From NCBI RefSeq assembly GCF_010731655.1, contig NZ_AP022619.1:3534001-3598000 (forward strand): 64,000 bases of DNA, given 5' to 3'. Positions 49,748 to 61,511 of this stretch are shown here, one piece after another. The DNA is from Mycobacterium paraseoulense. GTDB lineage: Bacteria > Actinomycetota > Actinomycetes > Mycobacteriales > Mycobacteriaceae. Position numbers and translations under genes: made by a program. Within the stretch, counting starts at the first letter, position 1. Each line of letters opens with the position of its first letter. The notes under the pieces were generated by a model that saw nothing but the letters and a program-made list of their open reading frames with translations, had not been told where the DNA came from and did not search any database.

Positions 49748-51086
49748 CGGGGTCCCGGCCCGGCGCCGCGCGGTGGCGTTGAGCGCCGCCGCCGCACTGG
49801 TCGTCACGTTCGCGCCCGGTTGCGCTTCCTCCCCCTCACCGCAGGCGAACGCGGCCAATCCCGGCCGCCAGATCGACGTCCGCACGCCGCCGGGCATCCG
49901 TGCCCAGCAGACGCTGGACATGCTCAACTCGGACTGGCCCATCGGCCCGGTCGGCGTCGGCACGCTGGCCGCGCCGGACATGGTCAAACCGGTGGAGACC
50001 ACCATGGAGGCACTCTGGTGGGACCGTCCGTTCACCCTCGACGGCGTGGATCTGGGCGCCAGCGTGGCCACCTTGCACCTGACGTCGTCCTACGGGGCGC
50101 GACAAGACATCCGCATCCACACCGACGACGGCGGCTGGGTCGACCGGTTCGACCTCGAGACGCAGCCGCCGAAGATCAACTCGTGGCACGACATCGATGC
50201 GGTGTTGAGCAAGACCGGCGCCCGCTACTCCTACCAGGTCGCCAAAGTCGACAACGGCCACTGCGACCCGATCGCGGGCACCAACACCGGTGAATCCTTG
50301 CCGCTGGCATCGATTTTCAAGTTGTACGTCCTGCATGCGCTGGCCGGCGCCATCCGGGACGGGACGGTGTCCTGGGACGACCAGCTGACGGTCACCGACA
50401 AGAGCCGGGCGGTCGGCTCGTCCGGTCTGGCATTGCCGGCCGGAGCCCATGTCTCGGTTCGGACCGCCGCCGAGAAGATGATCGCGACGAGCGACAACAT
50501 GGCGACCGACCTGCTGATCGGGAAGCTGGGCACTCACGCCATCGAGGAAGCGCTCGCCACCGCGGGCCACCACGACCCGGCCAGCATGACGCCGTTCCCG
50601 ACGATGTACGAGCTGTTCTCGGTCGGCTGGGGTAAGCCGGACCTGCGCGAGCAGTGGCAGCACGGGTCACCGCAAGTCCGCGCCCAGCTGTTGGCGCAGG
50701 CGAATTCGACGCCCTACGAACCGGATCCGACCCGCGCCCACACGCCCGCGTCGTCCTATGGCGCGGAGTGGTACGGCAATGCCGAGGACATCTGCCGGAT
50801 TCACGCGGCCCTGCAGGCCGACGCCGTCGGCAGGGCCGCACCGGTCGAACAGATCCTCTCCGCGGTGTCGGGCATCCAGCTGGACCGCGACGTCTGGCCC
50901 TACATCGGCGCGAAAGCCGGTGGCCTGCCGGGGGATCTGACCTTCAGCTGGTACGCCGTCGACAAGACCCGGCAACCGTACGTGGTCAGCTTCCAGCTCA
51001 ACTGGCCGCGCGACCACGGCCCGACCGTGACGAGCTGGATGCTGCAGGTCGCCAAGCAGGCCTTCGCGCTCATCGCACCGCGCTAG
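49722..51086 (+). CDS. lpqF: Lipoprotein LpqF, beta-lactamase-like
   Basis: A 454-residue lipoprotein with a twin-Arg-like basic N-terminus (VPARRRAVALS), a hydrophobic segment and a probable lipidation Cys (C34 in FAPGCASS). The C-terminal domain is of the serine beta-lactamase/penicillin-binding type: S197-x-x-K200 (LASIFKLYVLH), SDN at 257-259 and a late KAGG (GAKAGGLPGD) in place of KTG. It may be a peptidase or lactamase relative outside the membrane. TTG 49722 is a tentative start; a GTG at 49773 would cut the signal. Confidence 0.83.
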   Translation: MPAASRLASGVPARRRAVALSAAAALVVTFAPGCASSPSPQANAANPGRQIDVRTPPGIRAQQTLDMLNSDWPIGPVGVGTLAAPDMVKPVETTMEALWWDRPFTLDGVDLGASVATLHLTSSYGARQDIRIHTDDGGWVDRFDLETQPPKINSWHDIDAVLSKTGARYSYQVAKVDNGHCDPIAGTNTGESLPLASIFKLYVLHALAGAIRDGTVSWDDQLTVTDKSRAVGSSGLALPAGAHVSVRTAAEKMIATSDNMATDLLIGKLGTHAIEEALATAGHHDPASMTPFPTMYELFSVGWGKPDLREQWQHGSPQVRAQLLAQANSTPYEPDPTRAHTPASSYGAEWYGNAEDICRIHAALQADAVGRAAPVEQILSAVSGIQLDRDVWPYIGAKAGGLPGDLTFSWYAVDKTRQPYVVSFQLNWPRDHGPTVTSWMLQVAKQAFALIAPR

Positions 51087-51116
51087 CGCCCGAGTGACGC
51101 ACACCACATTCCACGC

Positions 51117-51130
51117 GGGACTTTTGGCCC
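51117..51130. promoter_or_regulatory. DosR-like (dormancy) box upstream of the Rv0080-like gene
   Basis: GGGACTTTTGGCCC matches the DosR core GGGACTTTAGTCCC at 12 of 14 positions. It is 190 bases upstream of a gene whose M. tuberculosis counterpart, Rv0080, is DosR-induced. Apart from this site the 234-base gap 51087-51320 shows no supported gene. Confidence 0.6.
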
Positions 51131-51320
51131 TTCCCGACGGGTGCGCCGCCAGGCGAGACTGCATGACTGCCACAGTCGGGGTCCGGACGAAGAGAGGTAG
51201 CACGGCTTTGTATGTGCAGATGGGCCGTGGTCGGCGGCAATTGAAAATGGCTGCGCCTCATGACGTCCTCGACCGCACCGCTCACCCATCTGGTGGCGCG
51301 CAACGAGCGGAGACCGCCGA

Positions 51321-51761
51321 ATGACAGCGTTGACTCCGCCCCGCGAGGTGATCCAAATCGATGACCGCGAGGCGATGCGGTTGCTGGCCAGCGTCGACCA
51401 TGGTCGGGTGGTGTTCAATGACCGGGCGCTGCCCGCGATCCGCCTGGTGAACCATGTCGTCGACGACGGGCGCATCATCGTGCGGACCCGCCTGGCGGCC
51501 AAGGTGTCCACCGTGGTGCGGTCGGGCGCCGACGCCGGTGTGGTGGTGGCCTATGAGGTCGACTGCCTCGACCCCGAGCGGCGGGCCGGCTGGACCGTCG
51601 CGGTGACCGGGTGGGCGACCACGATCACCGACCCCCGGCAACTCGCGCGCTACGAACAACTCTTACACCCGTGGGTCAACATGACCATGGACACCATGAT
51701 CGCGATCCAGCCGGAATTCATCACCGGCGTCCGCATCGTCGACGACACCGGCGGAAAATAG
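51321..51761 (+). CDS. Pyridoxamine 5'-phosphate oxidase-family protein (Rv0080 type)
   Basis: A 146-residue PPOX split-barrel protein. [32 protein letters not shown] and [16 protein letters not shown] match Rv0080 almost block for block. The fold binds FMN, F420 or heme; the cofactor is not known. In M. tuberculosis it lies just upstream of Rv0081 and belongs to the DosR regulon; here it is about 2.8 kb away from the Rv0081-like gene, beyond lpqF, mhuD and a hydrolase gene. Confidence 0.86.
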   Translation: MTALTPPREVIQIDDREAMRLLASVDHGRVVFNDRALPAIRLVNHVVDDGRIIVRTRLAAKVSTVVRSGADAGVVVAYEVDCLDPERRAGWTVAVTGWATTITDPRQLARYEQLLHPWVNMTMDTMIAIQPEFITGVRIVDDTGGK

Positions 51762-51775
51762 CCGCCCCGGTCGGT

Positions 51776-52324
51776 TCAGAGGCGCAGCGACCAGCGACCG
51801 TCGCGGAGGTGCAGTCCGGTGTGACTCATCGGCGCGACGTCGATGCGCCAGAACGACTTCCGGGGTGCTCCCAGGGCATGCACGATCGCGGCCCGGGTCA
51901 CCGCGGGGTGCGTCACCGCCACCGCGGGCACGGCGCTTTCGGCCAGCAAATCCAGCCAGCGAGCCACCCGCTGGATCAGTTCGGTGATGGACTCGCCGCC
52001 GTGCGGGGCCCGGGTGGGATCGGCCAGCCAGGCCGTCACGTCGCCGGGGGGCACGTCGCGCAGCCTCTTCCCCCGCCAGCGGCCGCAATTCAGGTCCGCC
52101 AGCAGCGGGTCGACCGTGGCGTCCAATCCGAGTAACTCCGCCGTCTGCTGGGCCCGCCGCTCGGGTGCGGTGAAACGCTTTGCACCCAAGCATGTTTCGC
52201 CACTGAAGGCTTCGGCCTGTCGACGGCCCATGTCGTTGAGGGGCTCGTCGCCGGGGAAACGCGCGGCCGCCACGGCGTCGGTCATCGCGTGCGATACCAG
52301 GGTCAGCCGGACGACCCGCGTCAC
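51776..52324 (-). CDS. Histidine phosphatase (phosphoglycerate mutase-like) family protein
   Basis: A 182-residue protein of the histidine phosphatase fold. The N-terminal RHG motif is degenerate (LTLVSHAMTD: SHA), but AAERRAQQTAELLG-like ERRAQQTAE, PHGGESITEL and VAVTHPAVTRAAI are kept. The GTG start overlaps the cbtA stop (GTGA), so it belongs to the riboswitch-led cbtB-cbtA operon. That context suggests a corrinoid-related role such as alpha-ribazole phosphatase, but the lost Arg makes catalysis uncertain. Confidence 0.75.
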   Translation of the reverse strand: MTRVVRLTLVSHAMTDAVAAARFPGDEPLNDMGRRQAEAFSGETCLGAKRFTAPERRAQQTAELLGLDATVDPLLADLNCGRWRGKRLRDVPPGDVTAWLADPTRAPHGGESITELIQRVARWLDLLAESAVPAVAVTHPAVTRAAIVHALGAPRKSFWRIDVAPMSHTGLHLRDGRWSLRL

Positions 52325-53112
52325 GCCGCGATGCTCGATGCCCGCCCGTCCCCGGTGCGCTCCCCGAGCAGGCGCCCGGCGAGCGTCGCGAACACCACGC
52401 CGATGGTCACCCACAACACCAGCTGCGCCGCCAGGGCCAGCAGCCTGAAGTCGTAGAGGACGTCGGCGGGAAAGCCCGGGTACATGATCGACCCCGAGGC
52501 GTCGCGCAGCGGTTCGGGTGTCTCGTCCACGCCCGGCAGCAGCACCATCATCAGGGCAACGGCGGCGACGTATGCGCCCGCCGCGAGCAGCCGCCCGTTC
52601 CACGCGCCGAACCGGCCCGTCAGCAAGCGCGCCAGCCACACCGCGGCGGAGGCCAGCACCACCGACGCCAGCACCATCACCAGATACCAGCCGGTGCGCG
52701 CGCCGATGGTGTCCGCCTGGCCGACCGCCGGCGGATCCGGCGGATACTTCACGAACGGCACCAGGTAGACCGCGACGAATGCACCCCCCGCGAGCAGCAG
52801 CGAAAGTTCCCGCGCCCCAACGCTTGTCACGCGCGAGGCAACGACACAGAACAGCACGGCGAACAACGCGCCCATCGCGACGCCGAAGATGAGCACACCG
52901 AAGCCCAACCCCGCGGTCGACTGCACCCCGCGGCTGAACAACTCGGCGCCGTGCTCGTGCACGCCATGGGCGTTCTCGGCGTCGGCTCGTCCGTGCTCGA
53001 AAGCGATCGCGCGACCGATCACCGGCTCGGCGCACAGTCGGGCGACGACGAACGCCGGCACCGCTCCGATTGCACCGGCCAGCAGGCCGCGTCCGATCAG
53101 ACGCTTCTCCAC
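52321..53112 (-). CDS. cbtA: CbtA, putative cobalt transporter membrane subunit
   Basis: A 263-residue membrane protein with about six helices, of the CbtA family. The GTG start gives MEKRLIGRGLLAGAIGAV; an extracytoplasmic loop is His-rich (GVHEHGAELFSRG), and FVKYPPDPPAVG is a family-specific stretch. CbtA/CbtB pairs are found with B12 genes and riboswitches and are predicted cobalt importers. It starts four bases after the cbtB stop. Confidence 0.87.
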   Translation of the reverse strand: MEKRLIGRGLLAGAIGAVPAFVVARLCAEPVIGRAIAFEHGRADAENAHGVHEHGAELFSRGVQSTAGLGFGVLIFGVAMGALFAVLFCVVASRVTSVGARELSLLLAGGAFVAVYLVPFVKYPPDPPAVGQADTIGARTGWYLVMVLASVVLASAAVWLARLLTGRFGAWNGRLLAAGAYVAAVALMMVLLPGVDETPEPLRDASGSIMYPGFPADVLYDFRLLALAAQLVLWVTIGVVFATLAGRLLGERTGDGRASSIAA

Positions 53113-53116
53113 GCGA

Positions 53117-53332
53117 TCAGTGGCAGGGGAAGCCGAGCAGATGACGCGCGTCGTGCACGAACTCGTGCACGTGCGAATCGCTGCCGAACAGCGACACGGC
53201 GCCCTGGTCGATGCCGACGAAATAGAGCGCCAACAGCGCCAGGAAGGTGGTTGCCGCCAACCAGACCGCGGCGTGGGCCGCCGAGAGGTCAACCGATTTG
53301 GTCCGGGCGACGATGAGCTGACGATTGGACAC
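53117..53332 (-). CDS. cbtB: CbtB, putative cobalt transporter small subunit
   Basis: A 71-residue protein with one transmembrane helix (about 23-41) and a short His-rich tail (SHVHEFVHDARHLLGFPCH) that can bind metal, as in the CbtB family. The GTG at 53332 has GGAAGGAG six bases upstream. It is the first gene behind the cobalamin riboswitch and precedes cbtA. Confidence 0.88.
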   Translation of the reverse strand: MSNRQLIVARTKSVDLSAAHAAVWLAATTFLALLALYFVGIDQGAVSLFGSDSHVHEFVHDARHLLGFPCH

Positions 53333-53372
53333 AGCCGACTCCTTCCGGGGATTGCGCGTCCCCGCTGGGGAT

Positions 53373-53443
53373 GACGAGTTTCGGGTCTGACTGTGGACAG
53401 TGGCGCGACCGTTCTGGAGTTTCACCAGATTCCGTGACTCGTC
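53373..53443 (-). promoter_or_regulatory. Cobalamin riboswitch upstream of cbtB
   Basis: Read on the minus strand, this has the conserved cobalamin-riboswitch core: CGGAA, then GGTGAAACTCC (hairpin arms CTGG/CCAG), CGGTCGCGCCACTGT and AGTCAGACCC. A closing helix pairs GACGAGT (53437-53443) with ACTCGTC (53373-53379) perfectly. Downstream, a GGGGA (53359-53363) can pair with either TCCCC at 53367-53371 or TCCCC at 53347-53351. The second pairing abuts the cbtB ribosome site GGAAGGAG, which suggests translational control. B12 is expected to lower expression. Confidence 0.82.
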
Positions 53444-53496
53444 GATAGCAACCGTCAGTGTAAACCCCGGCGCAAACACGGCACCGACACAGACGA

Positions 53497-53536
53497 AAAA
53501 CGGGCGGTCGGTCCCGTTCGACCAACCGCCCGTTTT
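53497..53536. terminator. Strong intrinsic terminator downstream of clpC1
   Basis: Arms AAAACGGGCGGTCGGTC (53497-53513) and GACCAACCGCCCGTTTT (53520-53536) form a 17-bp stem with one G-T wobble and a six-base loop. It lies 11 bases past the clpC1 stop and yields a T run in both directions. Rightmost arm to riboswitch distance is short, so it also insulates the cbtBA leader from clpC1 transcription. Confidence 0.88.
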
Positions 53537-53546
53537 CCGTGAATCG

Positions 53547-56081
<2,535 letters not shown>

Positions 56082-56347
56082 CGGTGGTTACCTGCTCTCC
56101 CTCACCATCGGTACTGGCCCCTTAGCGGCCCACCGGCCCCAGTTGGGACCGGAATCGCATACCTGCCATCCACTGTAATGGTCGGCCTGCCAGGGGGCAT
56201 AACCTTGCGGTTCCCTGCTGCTGAAGACCCGCGGGCCCGTTTCGGGCGATCTCCCTGTGATCACAGCGCCGTAACTCGACCAACGTGGCCGAGCGCCAAT
56301 TCGTTTCCCTTATCTACCGACGAGGCTTTCGCCGCGAGCGAAACGGC
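56082..56347. promoter_or_regulatory. clpC1 upstream region with an inverted repeat
   Basis: The gap between clpC1 and lsr2 has 314 bases without a gene (56082-56395). It holds the clpC1 leader and, at 56327-56343, the inverted repeat TTTCGC-5 bases-GCGAAA. This partly fits the ClgR-type motif (CGC..A..GCG), with one mismatch in the centre. The rest of the gap shows nothing recognisable apart from the lsr2 terminator. Confidence 0.45.
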
Positions 56348-56386
56348 AAACCGGCGCCTGGGCCGTTGCAGCCCGGGCGCCGGTTT
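56348..56386 (-). terminator. Intrinsic terminator downstream of lsr2
   Basis: Arms AAACCGGCGCCTGGGC (56348-56363) and GCCCGGGCGCCGGTTT (56371-56386) form a 16-bp stem with one wobble pair and a seven-base loop, starting 10 bases after the lsr2 stop. A short T run ends the stem; it is weaker than the clpC1 terminator. Confidence 0.8.
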
Positions 56387-56395
56387 CCGGGTTTG

Positions 56396-56734
56396 TCAGG
56401 TCGCCGCGTGGAACGCGTCGATGACGTCGGCGGGGATACGGCCACGCGTCGACACGTTGTGGCCGTTTCGGCGGGCCCATTCGCGAATCGCCGCGCTCTG
56501 TTCGCGGTCGATCGCGCCGCGGCCGCGGCCTGAGCCGGAACGCCCGCGTCGCCGTCCGCCGACCCGGCGACCGGCTTCCACCCACTGCTTCAGGTCGTTG
56601 CGAAGTTTCGCGGCATTCTTGGACGAAAGGTCAATCTCATACGTCACCCCGTCGAGCCCGAATTCGACCGTTTCATCGGCTGCGCCGGCACCGTCGAAAT
56701 CATCGACCAGGGTGACGGTCACTTTTTTCGCCAT
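56396..56734 (-). CDS. lsr2: Nucleoid-associated H-NS-like protein Lsr2
   Basis: A 112-residue Lsr2. The N-terminal dimerisation domain ([15 protein letters not shown]) is followed by a basic linker ([19 protein letters not shown]) and a C-terminal AT-hook-like domain with RGR at 97-99 (NVSTRGRIP). It bridges AT-rich DNA and silences acquired genes. ATG 56734 was chosen; an upstream extension has no family support. It lies upstream of clpC1 in the same direction but has its own terminator. Confidence 0.97.
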   Translation of the reverse strand: MAKKVTVTLVDDFDGAGAADETVEFGLDGVTYEIDLSSKNAAKLRNDLKQWVEAGRRVGGRRRGRSGSGRGRGAIDREQSAAIREWARRNGHNVSTRGRIPADVIDAFHAAT

Positions 56735-56858
56735 TAGCTTATCCTCGCATTTCGTCCTGAGCAGTTGCCGAGCAGATTGGGTGTGCCTCCCCGGGTCACC
56801 AATCTGCCATAACAACGCAGCATACTCAATCCGACCGCATGGCGCACAGTTGCTCTTT

Positions 56859-58370
56859 TCAACTGGAGTGCGGCCGAACAATCGGGAACAAAACTGTCTC
56901 CCGAATTGACAGTCCGGTCAAAGTCATCAACAACCGATCGATACCCATTCCCGTTCCGGTGCACGGCGGCATCGCATACTCGAGCGCGGCGAGAAAGTCT
57001 TCGTCGAGCACCATGGCCTCGTCGTCGCCGGCCGCGGCGGCGCGGGCTTGCGCGGCGAATCTCTCCCGCTGCACGACGGGGTCGTTCAATTCGGAGTACC
57101 CGGTGGCCAGTTCGACCCCCCGGATGTAGAGGTCCCACTTCTCGGTCACGCCGGGGATGCTTCGGTGCTGACGTGTCAAAGGCGTTGTCTCAACCGGAAA
57201 GTCCCGGACGAACGTGGGCGCGGTCAGCGCGTTGCCCACCGTGTGCTCCCAGAGTTCCTCGACCAGCTTTCCATGCCCGTAACCGCGATCGCGGGGGATC
57301 TCCACCCCGAGCCGATCCGCGATGGCCCACAGGCGCTCGACCGGGGTCTGCGGTGTGATCTCCTCACCGAGCGCCGCCGACAGCGACGGGTACATTTGAA
57401 TCGAGGCCCATTCTCCGTCTATGTCGTAGACACTCCCGTCGGGCAGCGGCAGTTGTCGGGTTCCGATCGCCTCATCGGCGACCTCTTGAATAAGCTCGCG
57501 TGTGACGACTGCCGAATCGTCATAGGTTCCGTACGCCTGGTAGGTCTCCAGCATGGAGAATTCCGGAGAATGCGTGGAATCCGCGCCCTCGTTTCGGAAC
57601 ACTCGATTTACTTCGAAGACCTTGTCGAATCCGCCGACCACGCAGCGCTTGAGGAACAGTTCCGGGGCGATCCGCAGGTACAGATCGATGTCGAGCGCAT
57701 TGGAATGTGTGACGAACGGTCGTGCCGCCGCGCCGCCCGCGAGCGTCTGCAACATCGGCGTTTCGACTTCGGAAAACCCGCGCCGCTCGAGTGCGTTGCG
57801 GATCGCGCGGACGACGGCGATTCGCTGCCGCGCCACCGTGCGGGCCTGGGGACGGACGATGAGGTCGACGTAGCGCTGGCGCACCCGCGCCTCTTCGCTC
57901 ATCTCCTTGTGGGCCACCGGCAGCGGTCGCAGGGACTTGGCCGCCATCTGCCAGGAATCGGCGAGGACCGACAATTCGCCGCGGCGTGAGCTGATCACGT
58001 TGCCGTGCACGTAGACGATGTCGCCGAGGTCGACGTCGGCCTTCCACGCGTCCAGCGACTCGCGGCCCACCTTGTCCAGGCTGATCATCACCTGTAGGGC
58101 GGTGCCGTCGCCCTCCTGCAGGGTGGCGAAGCACAGTTTCCCGGAGTTGCGGGCGAATATGACCCGGCCGGCGATGCCGACGACGTCGTCGGTCGCGGTG
58201 TCGACCGGCAGGTCGGGATGCTCGGCGCGGACCTGCGCCAGGGTGTGGGTGCGTTCGATGGCGACCGGATAGGGTTCGCGACCCTCCGCCAGCAAGCGAG
58301 CGCGCTTGTCCCGGCGGATGCGGAACTGCTCGGGCAGGTCTGCTGCTGCATCCTCACTGGCGTCACTCAC
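56859..58370 (-). CDS. lysS: Lysyl-tRNA synthetase, class II
   Basis: A 503-residue class IIb synthetase. An OB-fold anticodon domain ([24 protein letters not shown]) precedes the catalytic core with motif 2 ([22 protein letters not shown]) and motif 3 ([15 protein letters not shown]). It charges tRNA-Lys. The start is GTG 58370. It comes after coaX with a 48-base gap and is the last gene of the leftward folate/pantothenate string. A 124-base gap separates it from lsr2. Confidence 0.96.
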   Translation of the reverse strand: MSDASEDAAADLPEQFRIRRDKRARLLAEGREPYPVAIERTHTLAQVRAEHPDLPVDTATDDVVGIAGRVIFARNSGKLCFATLQEGDGTALQVMISLDKVGRESLDAWKADVDLGDIVYVHGNVISSRRGELSVLADSWQMAAKSLRPLPVAHKEMSEEARVRQRYVDLIVRPQARTVARQRIAVVRAIRNALERRGFSEVETPMLQTLAGGAAARPFVTHSNALDIDLYLRIAPELFLKRCVVGGFDKVFEVNRVFRNEGADSTHSPEFSMLETYQAYGTYDDSAVVTRELIQEVADEAIGTRQLPLPDGSVYDIDGEWASIQMYPSLSAALGEEITPQTPVERLWAIADRLGVEIPRDRGYGHGKLVEELWEHTVGNALTAPTFVRDFPVETTPLTRQHRSIPGVTEKWDLYIRGVELATGYSELNDPVVQRERFAAQARAAAAGDDEAMVLDEDFLAALEYAMPPCTGTGMGIDRLLMTLTGLSIRETVLFPIVRPHSS

Positions 58371-58418
58371 GACGTGCCAGCTTAAATGACCGGGCTTTGC
58401 GCGTGCGTGGACGCCGGT

Positions 58419-59234
58419 TCAGCGCGCGGTCTTGAGCCGACCGCGCTGGGCTTCGCGATTGCGTTCGAAGACCAGCCGCAGTCCCTGCAGGGTCAAATGC
58501 TGGTCGTAATGGCTGGCCGTGTGCAGCTCCGGCAGTAGCAGCGGTGCCGCATGGCCCGTCGCCACCACCGCCACGTCGTCACCGGCGAAGCCCTCCACGT
58601 CCTCGCGGACGCGTCCGACCAGGCCGTCGACCAGGCCGGCGAAGCCGAACACCGCGCCGGATTGCATGCATTCGACGGTGTTCTTACCCACCACCGAACG
58701 GGGGCGGGACAGTTCCACGCGGCGCAGCGCGGCGGAGCGGGCCGCGGCGGCGTCCGAGGAGACCTGCACGCCCGGCGCGATCGCGCCGCCGAGGAACTCG
58801 CCCTTGGCCGACACGACGTCCACGCAGATCGAGGAGCCGAAGTCGATGACGATGGCGGCGCTTTGGTAGCGATGGAATGCGGCCAGGCAGTTGACGATTC
58901 GGTCGGCACCGACTTCTTTCGGATTGTCGACCAGCAGCGGGATGCCGGTGCGCACACCGGGCTCGATCAGCACGTGCGGCACCGACGGCCAGTACTGGTC
59001 GAGCATGATCCGCACCTCGTGCAGCACCGACGGGACGGTGGACAGCGCCGCGGCGCCGGTGAGCCGCTCGGAGTCCTCCCCGATCAGGCCGTCGATGGTC
59101 AGGGCCAGCTCGTCGGCGGTGACCTCGGGCTCGGTCCGGATCCGCCAGTGCTGCACGACCTTTGCGTGCTCCTTGGACCCGGAGATCAGCCCCACGACGG
59201 TGTGGGTGTTGCGAACGTCGATGGCGAGCAGCAC
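58419..59234 (-). CDS. coaX: Type III pantothenate kinase
   Basis: A 271-residue CoaX of the ASKHA fold. The N-terminal [12 protein letters not shown] binds phosphate, [13 protein letters not shown] carries the catalytic Asp, and [13 protein letters not shown] follows. It phosphorylates pantothenate, the first step to CoA, although mycobacteria also have type I CoaA. It starts at GTG 59234, two bases after the panD stop, placing a CoA-pathway kinase directly behind two pantothenate-synthesis genes. Confidence 0.93.
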   Translation of the reverse strand: MLLAIDVRNTHTVVGLISGSKEHAKVVQHWRIRTEPEVTADELALTIDGLIGEDSERLTGAAALSTVPSVLHEVRIMLDQYWPSVPHVLIEPGVRTGIPLLVDNPKEVGADRIVNCLAAFHRYQSAAIVIDFGSSICVDVVSAKGEFLGGAIAPGVQVSSDAAAARSAALRRVELSRPRSVVGKNTVECMQSGAVFGFAGLVDGLVGRVREDVEGFAGDDVAVVATGHAAPLLLPELHTASHYDQHLTLQGLRLVFERNREAQRGRLKTAR

Positions 59235-59236
59235 GG

Positions 59237-59656
59237 CTACCGCGCGACGATTCGGGGATCCAACAGCTCGGCGGCGTCTGCGGGCACGAAGGCCGGATCG
59301 TCACCCAGGTCGATCGGCTTGTTGTCGGCGTCGACGAACACGATCCGTGGCCGGTAGGAGCGCGCCTCGGCGTCTTCCATGGTCCCGTAGGCGATCAGGA
59401 TCACCAGATCGCCCGGGTGCACGAGATGGGCTGCCGCGCCGTTGATTCCGATCACGCCGCTGCCGCGCTCCCCGGTGATCGCGTAGGTGACCAGGCGGGC
59501 ACCGTTGTCGATGTCGACGATGGTCACCTGCTCGCCCTCGAGCAGGTCCGCAGCGTCCATCAGGTCGGCGTCGATGGTCACCGAGCCCACGTAGTGCAGG
59601 TCAGCCTGCGTAACGGTCGCGCGGTGGATCTTCGACTTGAGCATCGTCCGTAGCAT
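59237..59656 (-). CDS. panD: Aspartate 1-decarboxylase (pyruvoyl enzyme)
   Basis: A 139-residue pro-enzyme. Self-cleavage between G24 and S25 (HYVGSVTID) creates the pyruvoyl group. It makes beta-alanine for pantothenate. Compared with the M. tuberculosis protein as I recall it, Q replaces C in [11 protein letters not shown] near the cleavage site. ATG 59656 has GGAGGA four bases upstream, and its ATG overlaps the panC stop by one base. The C-terminal residues involved in pyrazinoic-acid-induced degradation (about 130-139) are present but divergent (DPRIVAR). Confidence 0.95.
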   Translation of the reverse strand: MLRTMLKSKIHRATVTQADLHYVGSVTIDADLMDAADLLEGEQVTIVDIDNGARLVTYAITGERGSGVIGINGAAAHLVHPGDLVILIAYGTMEDAEARSYRPRIVFVDADNKPIDLGDDPAFVPADAAELLDPRIVAR

Positions 59657-60603
59657 CAATTCCTCCAAGATGATTCACGGGTGTGCCGATATCCGTCCGG
59701 CCCCACGGGTGCCGGCGAAGTCTTTTCTGTTCCGAGTTCAATGGCGATGTTGTCCAGCAGCCTGGTACGGCCGAGCCGCACGGCGACGAGCAACCGGCCG
59801 GTTCTGTCGGCCTGCAGCGGGCCCAGGTCCGCATCACGCAGCTCGAGGTAGTCGACCGTGAGACCGGGCACCGCCTCGAGCACCGCGCGCGCCGCGTCCA
59901 ACGCGGCCTGTGGCCCGGCGTCGGCGGCGTGCGCCGCCGCGGTCAGCGCCGACGACACCGCCACGGCCGCCTCGCGCTGCACCGGATCGAGGTAGCGGTT
60001 GCGTGACGACATGGCCAGCCCGTCGGCTTCGCGGACGGTGGGCACGCCGACCACCGCGACGTCGATGTTCAGGTCGGCAACCATCTGCCGGATCAGCACC
60101 AATTGCTGATAGTCCTTCTCGCCGAAGAACACTCGGTCGGGCCGCACGATCTGCAACAGCTTGCAGACCACGGTCAGCACACCGGCGAAGTGGGTCGGGC
60201 GCGGGCCACCCTCGAGGTCGGCGGCCAGCGGGCCGGGCTGCACGGTGGTGCGCAGGCCGTCGGGATACATCGCCGCAGCCGTTGGCGCGAATACGATTTC
60301 GACACCTTCGCCGCGCAGCAGCGCCAGGTCGTGGTCCAGGGTCCGCGGATAGGCGTCGAGGTCTTCTCCGGCGCCGAACTGGAGGGGGTTGACGAAGATC
60401 GACACCGCCACCACCGCCCCGGGCACCCGCTTGGCGGCGCGGACCAGGGTGAGGTGGCCGTCGTGCAGCGCGCCCATGGTGGGGACCAGCATCACCCGGC
60501 GGCCGGTGTGACGCAGCGCGCGGCAGACGTCCGTCACGTCGCGCGGGCGCGAGTACAGGTTGAGTTCGCCGGCCGTGAACGCGGGCGGCCTGCCCGGTGT
60601 CAT
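59656..60603 (-). CDS. panC: Pantothenate synthetase
   Basis: A 315-residue PanC. The HIGH-like motif [10 protein letters not shown] and KMSKS-like MSSRNRYL flank the Rossmann active site; [10 protein letters not shown] carries substrate contacts. It condenses pantoate and beta-alanine with ATP. The start is ATG 60603, overlapping the preceding gene's stop, and it is followed by panD, its substrate supplier. Confidence 0.95.
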   Translation of the reverse strand: MTPGRPPAFTAGELNLYSRPRDVTDVCRALRHTGRRVMLVPTMGALHDGHLTLVRAAKRVPGAVVAVSIFVNPLQFGAGEDLDAYPRTLDHDLALLRGEGVEIVFAPTAAAMYPDGLRTTVQPGPLAADLEGGPRPTHFAGVLTVVCKLLQIVRPDRVFFGEKDYQQLVLIRQMVADLNIDVAVVGVPTVREADGLAMSSRNRYLDPVQREAAVAVSSALTAAAHAADAGPQAALDAARAVLEAVPGLTVDYLELRDADLGPLQADRTGRLLVAVRLGRTRLLDNIAIELGTEKTSPAPVGPDGYRHTRESSWRN

Positions 60604-61511
60604 CCCGCCAGCACCCGGACGACGTCGGCGGGAGCGTGGGCGCGCCGGGCGGTCCGCAGGGCGTTCACCCGGTACGCCTGCCCCAGCTCCGGATCGACCT
60701 GATTCAGCGCGGCCAGGTGCCCGGCGATCGCGGCCGCGTCACCGCGCGCGACCGGGCCGGTCAGCGCGGCCTGCCCGCGTTGCAGGGTGTTCTCCAGCGC
60801 CGCCCGGGCCAGCGGCCCGACGATGCGTTCGGCGATGCCGCCGGGGGAGTCGTCGACGGATTCTTGCCCGAGCAGTTCGCTGCCGCGCAGCGCGGCCCGC
60901 AACGCCTCCAGCGCGTCGGCGACCACCGTCACCAGATGGTTGCCGGCGTGCGCCAGGGCGGCGTGGTAGAGCACCCGCGATTCCTCGCGCACGCAGAACG
61001 GCTCTCCGCCCATTTCCAGGACGAGCGACTGTCCGATCGCATACCCCACCTCGTCGGCCGCGGTGATGCCGAAGCAGGTGTCGGGCAGCCTGCTGATGTC
61101 CTCATCGGAGCCGGTGAACGTCATCGCCGGGTGAATGGCCAGCGGTACGCAACCGTCCCGGGTCAGCGGCGCGAGAATGCCGACGCCGTTGGCGCCGGAG
61201 GTGTGGGCGACGATCGTGCCCGGCCGCACCGACGACGTCGCGGCCAACCCGGACACCAAGCCGGCGAGTTCGCTGTCGGGGACGGCCAGCAGCAGCAGCT
61301 CGGCGCCGGCGGCGACGTCCGGCGGCGCGACCACCGGGGTGTCGGGTAGCCAGCGCTGCGCCCGCTGTCGGGAGGCGTGGGAAATGGCGCTGCACGCGAC
61401 GACCACGTGGTCGGCGCGCTCCAGTGCGACACCGAGCGCGGTGCCCACCCGGCCGGCCGAGATGATTCCCACCTTCAGCCTGGCCGGGCGCAAACCGTCG
61501 AACTGCACCAT
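60600..61511 (-). CDS. DUF2520/Rossmann-fold oxidoreductase-like protein (Rv3603c type)
   Basis: A 303-residue protein with an N-terminal NAD(P)-binding Rossmann motif ([17 protein letters not shown]) and a C-terminal helical DUF2520 domain ([20 protein letters not shown]). It is built like ketopantoate or F420-dependent NADP reductases, but the substrate is unknown. Its coupling to panC (ATGA overlap) suggests a pantothenate-linked role. ATG 61511 was chosen because the longer in-frame option adds no conserved sequence. Confidence 0.85.
   Translation of the reverse strand: MVQFDGLRPARLKVGIISAGRVGTALGVALERADHVVVACSAISHASRQRAQRWLPDTPVVAPPDVAAGAELLLLAVPDSELAGLVSGLAATSSVRPGTIVAHTSGANGVGILAPLTRDGCVPLAIHPAMTFTGSDEDISRLPDTCFGITAADEVGYAIGQSLVLEMGGEPFCVREESRVLYHAALAHAGNHLVTVVADALEALRAALRGSELLGQESVDDSPGGIAERIVGPLARAALENTLQRGQAALTGPVARGDAAAIAGHLAALNQVDPELGQAYRVNALRTARRAHAPADVVRVLAG

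Noticed and set aside
51094..51324. A 76-codon plus-strand frame upstream of the Rv0080-like gene
   Set aside because: It overlaps the DosR-like box and the next start, has no ribosome site and no recognisable content.
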